Assembly (NCBI GenBank): GCA_035391225.1
Contig: DAOPKN010000093.1
Location: 1-6,860 of the forward strand
Direction: 5' to 3'
Length of the DNA: 6,860 nt
DNA from: DAOPKN01 sp035391225
GTDB taxonomy: Bacteria; Thermotogota; Thermotogae; MWEM01
The notes under the pieces: generated by a model
Seen by the model: the letters and a program-made list of their open reading frames with translations, nothing else
The model's database searches: none
Told to the model about the DNA's origin: nothing
Part shown: piece after piece, positions 1 to 4,615 of the stretch
How the letters are laid out: each line of letters begins with the position of its first letter
How positions within the stretch are numbered: the first letter of the stretch is position 1
Made by a program: the position numbers and the translations under genes

Positions 1-287
1 CGGATGAGTTCACGCAAATGGTGCAAGCGGTGCGGCAAGCGGAGAAAGCACTGGGAAATCCGTTCTTCTCGGTCAACGAGAAGCTCCGCCAAAAAGGCAA
101 GCACTTTTCCCGTTCGCTTTTCGTGGTCAAGGAGGTTCCAGAAGGAGAAGTGTTTTCGAGGGAGAATGTTCGCTCCATCCGGCCGGGAAATGGCCTTCAC
201 CCCAAGTTCTTGGACCAAGTGTTGGGAAAAAAGGCCAAAAGAGCAATCCCAAAAGGCACCCCGCTGGACTGGGACCTGGTGGAGTAG
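1..287 (+). CDS. pseI: Pseudaminic acid synthase PseI, 3' end only
   Basis: This is the C-terminal end of a NeuB/PseI-family synthase. The reading frame is open from base 3 and ends with TAG at 285-287. PseI condenses 2,4-diacetamido-2,4,6-trideoxy-L-altrose with phosphoenolpyruvate to give pseudaminic acid in the cytoplasm. The visible part is the linker and the SAF (antifreeze-like) domain. It contains SRSLFVVKEVPEGEVFS followed by ENVRSIRPGNGLHPKFL and KGTPLDWDL, a run typical of PseI; sialic acid synthases usually have a different sequence around RPGTG. The TIM-barrel catalytic domain lies upstream of the window. The gene is followed after 8 bases by pseH, and its last codons overlap the AGGTG ribosome binding site of that gene, so the two are co-transcribed. 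The family is clear; the choice of PseI over NeuB or LegI rests on the RSIRPG-GLHP wording and on the pseH and pseG neighbours. Confidence 0.92.
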   Translation, partial: DEFTQMVQAVRQAEKALGNPFFSVNEKLRQKGKHFSRSLFVVKEVPEGEVFSRENVRSIRPGNGLHPKFLDQVLGKKAKRAIPKGTPLDWDLVE

Positions 288-295
288 GTGAAAGA

Positions 296-814
296 ATGCT
301 TTCCAACGAAGAAATTTTGTTAAGGCCGCTGAGTGCGGGGGACACCGAATTCGTTCTGTCACTGCGAAACCACCTGGAGAGCAGTGCTTTCTTTTTCTCT
401 GACCCTCCGTTGTATGATTTTCAGCACGCACAATGGCTTTCCCAGGTTCCGCCCAACAACCTGGAATTCATCATTGAATACCGCGGAGAAAAAGCGGGGC
501 AAATCCGATTGACCCATGTATCTTTTCGCCATTCCAGGGGGGAATTTGGCATCGTTCTCTCCCCCGCATTCCAAGGAAAAGGAATCGCCACCCAGGCAAC
601 CCGGATGTTCCTGGAATTTGTGTTTTCCACGTTCCCCATTCGGAAAATCACACTGGAGTTGTTCGAAGACAACGCGCCAGCCAGGAAACTCTACGAGAAA
701 ATGGGGTTTGAATTGGAAGGGGTGTTCAAGGACGAATACCTGAAGAACCAAAGATGGTGCTCCGTTCTGCGCATGGCCTTATTCAAGGAAAAATGGGAAA
801 AAAGAGAATCGTAA
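296..814 (+). CDS. pseH: PseH-type GNAT N-acetyltransferase (UDP-4-amino-sugar acetylase)
   Basis: A 172-residue GNAT-fold acetyltransferase. In the pseudaminic acid pathway PseH uses acetyl-CoA to acetylate the C4 amine of UDP-4-amino-4,6-dideoxy-N-acetyl-beta-L-altrosamine, made by PseB and PseC. The acetyl-CoA pyrophosphate-binding loop is QGKGIA (residues 93-98). The second GNAT signature NAPARKLYEKMGFELEG (126-142) and a C-terminal LRMALFKEKW are also typical. EFGIVLSP (83-90) is the strand before the loop. The ATG at 296 is preceded at 285-289 by AGGTG, and the length matches the family. The gene lies 8 bases after pseI, and its last 22 bases overlap the start of pseG, which points to translational coupling. 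On sequence alone it could be a RimJ/RimL-like acetyltransferase; the position between pseI and pseG makes PseH much more likely. Confidence 0.87.
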   Translation: MLSNEEILLRPLSAGDTEFVLSLRNHLESSAFFFSDPPLYDFQHAQWLSQVPPNNLEFIIEYRGEKAGQIRLTHVSFRHSRGEFGIVLSPAFQGKGIATQATRMFLEFVFSTFPIRKITLELFEDNAPARKLYEKMGFELEGVFKDEYLKNQRWCSVLRMALFKEKWEKRES

Positions 815-1824
815 TCCAAACACATTCCGGAGAAAAAACGGGATTGGGCCACTTGATGCGGTGCTTGTCATTGGCCACATACATTCGGAGAAACCAAGAT
901 TCGGAGATTCTTTTTTTATCCAACCCGGAAAGCGAAGAAATGATCCGATCCTATGGGTTCTCGGGTTTTTTTGCAAGCGGTTTTTTTCTCGGAGATCTCC
1001 AAAAAATCCTTAAGCTTTCCCCTCATCTGGTCATTTTTGACAGCTACCTCGCTTCGGAAACCTACCTGCAACAGCTAAATGCAAGGGTTCCTCTTTTACT
1101 GTTCGACGACAACAACGACCTCTATCCCTCCTGCCCGGCATCTTTCATACTGAACGGAAACATCCATGCCCCCCATTTGGGATATTCCCCAAAAAACTCT
1201 TCTACTCGCTTGCTCCTGGGCCCCGAGTTCCTGGTGATGAAACCTGAGTATTGGAAATTGGGGGAGAGGGGAAAAAGGAAACCCACGCCAGACTTGGATT
1301 TCCTCATTACTACAGGTGGTTCTGACCCTTTTTCCCTTTTTCCGCAATTGCTGGGACTCCTTCAGGGCATAAGCCAAAAACTCCAGTTAGGAGTTGTGCT
1401 TGGACCTGGAATCCCCGAAAAAAAAAGGGTTCGCGGAAATTCCCGGAGAAACGATGCAACCCTCTATTTCGATTCTCCCAATTCCCTAAAACCCCTCATT
1501 CTCCGTTCCAGAATTGTGCTTTGTGCCTCCGGGTCAACCGTGTACGAAGTACTACGACTTGGCAAAATTCCGTTGATCTTTTCCTTCGTACCCAACCAAA
1601 TGCAGATTCACACTTGTCTCCAGGCAAGTGGTGTCCCCTCCCTTGGGTATTGGGAGGGAGAAAAACCGAAAACTCCTTCTTCGGAAATGCAAGGGAAAAT
1701 CCTGGAAACCTACTCCCAGCGCAGTATCCTTCAAAGCAAGCTATCTCCCCTATTTGCCCTTTTCGATGGACAGGGAGTGTCCCGTGTCCACCAAGAAGTG
1801 CTCACCGAAATGGGTACGCGGTGA
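793..1824 (+). CDS. pseG: UDP-2,4-diacetamido-2,4,6-trideoxy-beta-L-altropyranose hydrolase PseG
   Basis: A 343-residue GT-B-fold nucleotide-sugar hydrolase. PseG removes UDP from UDP-2,4-diacetamido-2,4,6-trideoxy-L-altrose, giving the free sugar that PseI uses. The N-terminal glycine-rich motif TGLGHLMRCLSLA (16-28) contains the expected catalytic His (His20). VIFDSYL (80-86), LITTGGSDP (171-179) and the nucleotide-binding CASGSTVYEV (244-253) followed by NQ (268-269) match the family. I chose the ATG at 793 rather than the in-frame ATG at 754: it gives a normal N-terminus (MGKKRIVIQTHSG), it has AAGGAA at 785-790, and the longer version would add 13 non-conserved residues inside pseH. The start overlaps pseH by 22 bases. 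The gene looks more AT-rich than the downstream hisH-hisF block (hand counts of 43% and 40% GC for 901-960 and 961-1020) and contains several homopolymer runs: T7 at 911, 966 and 981, and A9 at 1428-1436. Confidence 0.91.
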   Translation: MGKKRIVIQTHSGEKTGLGHLMRCLSLATYIRRNQDSEILFLSNPESEEMIRSYGFSGFFASGFFLGDLQKILKLSPHLVIFDSYLASETYLQQLNARVPLLLFDDNNDLYPSCPASFILNGNIHAPHLGYSPKNSSTRLLLGPEFLVMKPEYWKLGERGKRKPTPDLDFLITTGGSDPFSLFPQLLGLLQGISQKLQLGVVLGPGIPEKKRVRGNSRRNDATLYFDSPNSLKPLILRSRIVLCASGSTVYEVLRLGKIPLIFSFVPNQMQIHTCLQASGVPSLGYWEGEKPKTPSSEMQGKILETYSQRSILQSKLSPLFALFDGQGVSRVHQEVLTEMGTR

Positions 1825-1829
1825 GAAGC

Positions 1830-1856
1830 TCAATGAAATCCCTTTCCTTCCGATAA
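1830..1856 (+). promoter_or_regulatory. Candidate sigma-28 (FliA/SigD) promoter for pseA-hisH-hisF
   Basis: The sequence reads TCAA (1830-1833), a 15-base spacer, then TCCGATAA (1849-1856). The sigma-28/sigma-D consensus is TAAA-N15-GCCGATAA, so the -35 matches 3 of 4 and the -10 matches 7 of 8 with exactly the right spacing. The -10 octamer and spacer length are identical to those of the flagellin promoter at 4510-4536. The start point would be near 1863, about 20 bases before the amidotransferase ATG, a suitable leader length. The site lies just after the pseG stop codon. Transcription start has not been tested, and the weaker -35 leaves room for doubt. Confidence 0.6.
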
Positions 1857-1872
1857 CTTTCCACCAAGAGAG

Positions 1873-1878
1873 AGGTGA
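1873..1878 (+). promoter_or_regulatory. Ribosome binding site that sets the pseA start
   Basis: AGGTGA is followed by 5 bases and then ATG at 1884. It overlaps the in-frame GTG at 1875, which therefore cannot easily be the start because it would have no upstream site at a normal distance. This favours the 401-residue product. Confidence 0.75.
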
Positions 1879-1883
1879 ACCCC

Positions 1884-3089
1884 ATGAGCGAGCTCAAGCG
1901 TTGCACACGTTGCACCATTCCCGAAACGCACGAAACCATTTCCTTCGACGACCAGGGGGTGTGCAACATCTGTCGCCAGCACGAACACAAGAAAGAAACC
2001 ATCGACTGGCAACAGCGCGAAGTGGAACTCCGCGAGTTGCTGGACAGCTACCGCGGGAAGTACGACTACGACTGCATTGTCCCCTTCAGCGGCGGAAAAG
2101 ACAGTACCTGGACGTTGTACGTTCTGATGAAGCAATATCACCTCAAGCCACTGGTGGTATCGTTTGACCATGGTTTTTATCGCCCTACGCTGGAAGAAAA
2201 CAACCGGCGAACGTTTCGCAAGCTGGGTGTGGATGTGTTGAAATTCACCCCGAACTGGATAATCGTGCAAAAGCTCATGCGCGAATCGCTGCTTCGAAAA
2301 GGCGATTTTTGCTGGCACTGCCACACGGGTATTTTCTCCTACCCCATGCACATCGCCATCAAGTTCAACGTTCCGGTTGTTATCTGGGGAGAACCAAGCG
2401 CGGAATACACCTCCTACTACGGTTACGATGATGGGATCGAGGAAGTCAACGAGGAACGGTTCAACCGCTTCGTGAACTTGGGAATAACCGCGCAGGACAT
2501 GGTGGGAATGCTTGATGAAAGCGTGCGGGAACGCGACCTTCTTCCCTACACCTACCCACCACTCAAGGAGCTGAAAAGGATCAAGTACCGATCCTTTTGC
2601 CTGGGAAGCTTCCTCCCGTGGGACGTCAAGAAGCAAGTGGGCATCATCAAGGAAGAACTGGGATGGCAGGAAGAAGAGGTGGAAGGTGTTCCACCTGGAT
2701 ACGGTTACGAGAAAATCGAATGCGCCATGCAAGGAGTGCGCGATTACTTGAAGTACATCAAGCGGGGGTACGCCCGAACCAGCCATCTCACCAGTATCGA
2801 TATCCGAAATGGTCGCTTGACGCGAGAGAAGGCCATGGAACTGGTCAAGGAGTACGAAGGAAAGAAACCCGCGAGCTTGGATGTGTTCTTGGAATACGTG
2901 GGAATGAGCGAGGAGGAATTCAACCGGATCGCAACCAGCCATTGGGTGCATCCCAGCCAGGTGGATCCACATTCGCTCGAAAAAGGAAAGGAAGATTGGG
3001 ACCAGGTACTCTGGTACCGGGAATCGCACCCTGAACGAAGTCTCAAAGAAAACCTGGATGCTTGCGAGCGACGGAAAGCGGAAAAATGA
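1884..3089 (+). CDS. pseA: PseA/WbpG-family N-acetyl sugar amidotransferase
   Basis: A 401-residue ATP-dependent amidotransferase of the PP-loop superfamily. It probably converts an N-acetyl group on pseudaminic acid to an acetamidino group (Pse5Ac7Ac to Pse5Ac7Am), using ammonia delivered by HisH-HisF. The N-terminus has a zinc-ribbon-like set of cysteines (Cys7, Cys10, Cys27, Cys30). The PP-loop SGGKDS (69-74) binds ATP and is preceded by DYDCIVPF. A second Cys pair lies in CWHCHTG (143-149). The C-terminal GYARTSHLTSIDIRNGRLT (295-313) is typical of the family. The start at ATG 1884 is set by AGGTGA at 1873-1878; a GTG at 1875 would add three residues. The stop TGA overlaps the hisH ATG (ATGA), so translation is coupled. 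A WbpG- or Leg-type role on another sugar is possible, but the pseI-pseH-pseG neighbourhood favours pseudaminic acid. The exact substrate (free sugar, CMP-sugar or UDP-sugar) cannot be read from the sequence. Confidence 0.86.
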   Translation: MSELKRCTRCTIPETHETISFDDQGVCNICRQHEHKKETIDWQQREVELRELLDSYRGKYDYDCIVPFSGGKDSTWTLYVLMKQYHLKPLVVSFDHGFYRPTLEENNRRTFRKLGVDVLKFTPNWIIVQKLMRESLLRKGDFCWHCHTGIFSYPMHIAIKFNVPVVIWGEPSAEYTSYYGYDDGIEEVNEERFNRFVNLGITAQDMVGMLDESVRERDLLPYTYPPLKELKRIKYRSFCLGSFLPWDVKKQVGIIKEELGWQEEEVEGVPPGYGYEKIECAMQGVRDYLKYIKRGYARTSHLTSIDIRNGRLTREKAMELVKEYEGKKPASLDVFLEYVGMSEEEFNRIATSHWVHPSQVDPHSLEKGKEDWDQVLWYRESHPERSLKENLDACERRKAEK

Positions 3090-3754
3090 TTGCCATCATC
3101 GATTACGGCATGGGCAACGTTTTTTCCGTGAAAAACGCTTGCGAGTTCCTTGGCGAAGAAGCCATTGTAACCCGAAACCCAGGGGAAATTGCCCGAAGCG
3201 ACCGGCTGATTCTTCCGGGTGTGGGAGCTTTTGGAGAAGCCATGGAAAACCTGCGTGACTTGAACCTGGTGACGCTTTTGCACGAAGAGGTGCTGCAAAA
3301 GAAAAAACCCATCCTTGGCATCTGTTTGGGAATGCAGCTGATGGCTTCCCAAAGCGTGGAGAAAGGAAACCACGGTGGTTTGGGTTGGGTCGCAGCCAAG
3401 GTGGTTCGTTTCCCCCGCTCCAGTTTCCCCTTTCGCGTGCCCCACGTAGGGTGGAACGAAATTTCCCCGCGCCCCAACGTTCCCTTTTTCGCCAACCTAA
3501 AGAAAGACCGAAACGTCTACTTCGTGCACAGCTACCACCTGGTTCCCGAAAACAACCACGAAATCGCGGCAACGTGTTCGTACGGTATCGAGTTTTGCGC
3601 GTCCGTTTGGAAAGAGAACATTTTTGCCACGCAATTCCACCCGGAAAAGAGCCAAAACGTTGGTCTTTCCATCCTGGAATCTTTCCTGGAATGGTCCCCC
3701 CCTTCCCGAAAACCAGGAGAACTGGCTTCGACGGGGGTGGAAGAGATTGCTTAA
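3086..3754 (+). CDS. hisH: HisH-type glutamine amidotransferase, ammonia donor for the sugar amidotransferase
   Basis: A 222-residue class I (triad) glutaminase, homologous to the HisH subunit of imidazole glycerol phosphate synthase. It hydrolyses glutamine and passes ammonia to HisF. The catalytic triad is visible: Cys80 in GICLGMQL (78-85), His185 and Glu187 in QFHPEK (183-188). The oxyanion-loop region PGVGAF (44-49) and VPHVGWN (118-124) are also present. The ATG at 3086 overlaps the pseA stop as ATGA and is preceded by GGAAAG. The end overlaps hisF by 8 bases. Next to a WbpG/PseA-type enzyme, and with no other his gene present, it most likely serves sugar amidation, as proposed for HisH2 in Pseudomonas aeruginosa O-antigen loci. 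About 20 C-terminal residues (from roughly 203), rich in Pro, Ser and Glu, extend past the usual end of the HisH fold; their coding DNA also carries the hisF ribosome binding site. Confidence 0.92.
   Translation: MIAIIDYGMGNVFSVKNACEFLGEEAIVTRNPGEIARSDRLILPGVGAFGEAMENLRDLNLVTLLHEEVLQKKKPILGICLGMQLMASQSVEKGNHGGLGWVAAKVVRFPRSSFPFRVPHVGWNEISPRPNVPFFANLKKDRNVYFVHSYHLVPENNHEIAATCSYGIEFCASVWKENIFATQFHPEKSQNVGLSILESFLEWSPPSRKPGELASTGVEEIA
3736..3740 (+). promoter_or_regulatory. Ribosome binding site for the TTG start of hisF
   Basis: GGTGG lies 6 bases before TTG at 3747, within the end of hisH. It is the best ribosome binding site in the right frame and supports a TTG start rather than the distant in-frame ATG at 3624. 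Confidence 0.6.
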
Positions 3755-4508
3755 AAAGAGAATCATCCCCATGCTGCTTCTCAAAGAAGGGCGCATGGTA
3801 AAAGGAAAACGCTTCGCCAACTTTCGGGACGTGGGAAACCCAGTTACCGCCGCACGGGTTTATAACTCGCAGAAAGTGGATGAGTTGATTTTCCTTGACA
3901 TCGAGCCCTCGACTTCCAGTAGGGAAAGCGTCAAGCAAATCATCCGCTCGGTAGGGGAAGAATGTTTCATGCCCCTGACCGTGGGAGGAGGGGTGCGGAC
4001 ACTGGAGGATTTCCATGAACTCCTTCAACTGGGAGCGGACAAGGTGAGCCTGAACACCGCTGCGGTGAAAACCCCTTCCCTTGTTCGCGAGGGCGCCAGG
4101 CGCTTCGGTGACCAATGCGTGGTGGTGAGCGTGGATTACAAAAGGGATCCTTCCGGAAAAAGGAAAGTGGTGATCGAAAGCGGAAAAAAAACCTTGGATT
4201 TGGATCCCCTGGACCACATCCTTCGTTGCGTGGAACTGGGAGCTGGCGAAATCCTGCTCACTTCCATTGACCACGAGGGGGAAATGGAAGGATACGACTT
4301 TCCTTTTTTGCAACAAGTTGCATCCCGGGTTCCGGTACCCGTCATTGCTTCGGGTGGTGCAGGGAAGCTGGAACACTTTGAAAAAGCGCTGGTTGAATGC
4401 GATTGCAGCGCGGTGGGTGCAGGGAGTATCTTCCATTTCACCGACCAAAGCCCCATCAAGGTGCGTTACTACTTAACCGTTCAAAATCTTCCCGTCCGGG
4501 TGAAGTAG
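3747..4508 (+). CDS. hisF: HisF-type ammonia-channel subunit without the cyclase Asp11 (HisF2-like)
   Basis: A 253-residue (beta/alpha)8 barrel homologous to HisF. The TTG start at 3747 gives the normal N-terminus MLKKRIIPML and normal length; the ATG at 3624 would add 41 residues read from within hisH. In histidine-pathway HisF (numbering of Thermotoga maritima) Asp11 and Asp130 are the catalytic pair. Here residue 11 is Leu (MLLLKEG, 9-15), while Asp130 remains in VVVSVDYKR (125-133). The salt-bridge gate of the ammonia tunnel is kept: Arg5, Glu46, Lys99, and Glu168, which aligns with Glu167. The phosphate-binding glycines TVGGGV (78-83) and ASGGAGK (201-207) are also kept. The protein should therefore still dock HisH and conduct ammonia but is unlikely to make imidazole glycerol phosphate. 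The gene overlaps hisH by 8 bases, and its stop codon ends one base before the -35 of the flagellin promoter. Confidence 0.91.
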   Translation: MLKKRIIPMLLLKEGRMVKGKRFANFRDVGNPVTAARVYNSQKVDELIFLDIEPSTSSRESVKQIIRSVGEECFMPLTVGGGVRTLEDFHELLQLGADKVSLNTAAVKTPSLVREGARRFGDQCVVVSVDYKRDPSGKRKVVIESGKKTLDLDPLDHILRCVELGAGEILLTSIDHEGEMEGYDFPFLQQVASRVPVPVIASGGAGKLEHFEKALVECDCSAVGAGSIFHFTDQSPIKVRYYLTVQNLPVRVK

Positions 4509-4509
4509 C

Positions 4510-4536
4510 TAAAGTCCCCAAAAAAAGGTCCGATAA
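4510..4536 (+). promoter_or_regulatory. Sigma-28 (FliA/SigD) promoter of the flagellin gene
   Basis: TAAA (4510-4513, continuing as TAAAGT), a 15-base spacer and TCCGATAA (4529-4536) match the sigma-28 consensus TAAA-N15-GCCGATAA at 11 of 12 defined positions. The spacer holds an A7 run (4520-4526). The start point should be near 4543, giving a leader of about 73 bases. This is the usual late (class III) flagellar promoter and fits the flagellin gene it precedes. Confidence 0.9.
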
Positions 4537-4541
4537 TCTCC

Positions 4542-4566
4542 TTGATTACTCTGGCCAGGGTATCAA
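4542..4566 (+). promoter_or_regulatory. Hairpin at the 5' end of the flagellin leader RNA
   Basis: TTGAT (4542-4546) pairs with ATCAA (4562-4566). After one bulged T at 4547, ACTCT (4548-4552) pairs with AGGGT (4557-4561) through one T-G pair. The loop is GGCC. This gives about ten base pairs. It begins at the predicted transcription start, so it would form a 5'-terminal stem, which in other mRNAs protects against decay. The pairing is seen in the sequence; the role is inferred. Confidence 0.5.
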
Positions 4567-4569
4567 AAG

Positions 4570-4588
4570 CCCGTGAAGGATTCACGGG
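4570..4588 (+). promoter_or_regulatory. Leader hairpin with GGA loop, candidate CsrA site 1
   Basis: CCCGTGAA (4570-4577) pairs perfectly with TTCACGGG (4581-4588) around the loop GGA (4578-4580). AAGGAT across the loop matches the ARGGAU core of CsrA/RsmE sites, which favour a GGA in a hairpin loop. It lies 13 bases before the flagellin Shine-Dalgarno. No T-run follows (the next bases are TAAAAAAC), so it is not an intrinsic terminator for the + strand. Confidence 0.55.
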
Positions 4589-4595
4589 TAAAAAA

Positions 4596-4608
4596 CTACA
4601 CGGAGGTG
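4596..4608 (+). promoter_or_regulatory. Strong flagellin ribosome binding site, overlapping candidate CsrA site 2
   Basis: GGAGGTG (4602-4608) is 7 bases before the ATG at 4616, a near-perfect Shine-Dalgarno suited to very high expression. The surrounding CTACACGGAGGT matches the CsrA consensus RUACARGGAUGU at 9 of 12 positions, so CsrA bound here would block ribosomes. Confidence 0.7.
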
Positions 4609-4615
4609 TAAAGCT

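Noticed and set aside
754..792. Longer pseG start at ATG 754
   Set aside because: The added 13 residues are not family-like and lie in pseH; ATG 793 has a good AAGGAA site and a normal N-terminus.
1857..1883. GTG at 1875 as the pseA start
   Set aside because: It lies within the Shine-Dalgarno AGGTGA used for ATG 1884 and has no site of its own at a normal distance.
1830..3029. Open frame of 399 codons on the minus strand across pseA
   Set aside because: It mirrors the codon pattern of the + strand amidotransferase, has no recognisable motif, and the + strand protein has clear catalytic and metal-binding motifs.
3096..4448. Open frame of 450 codons on the minus strand across hisH and hisF
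   Set aside because: It is antisense to two well-supported overlapping genes, its translation is rich in Arg, Pro and Phe without domain signs, and no promoter or ribosome binding site is apparent.
3086..4508. hisH-hisF as a histidine biosynthesis operon
   Set aside because: No other his gene is present, the pair is coupled to a sugar amidotransferase, and HisF lacks Asp11.
4570..4588. Hairpin as an intrinsic terminator of the pse block
   Set aside because: On the + strand it is followed by TAAAAAAC, not a T-run. On the minus strand only a short CTTTTG follows, and there is no minus-strand gene to terminate.
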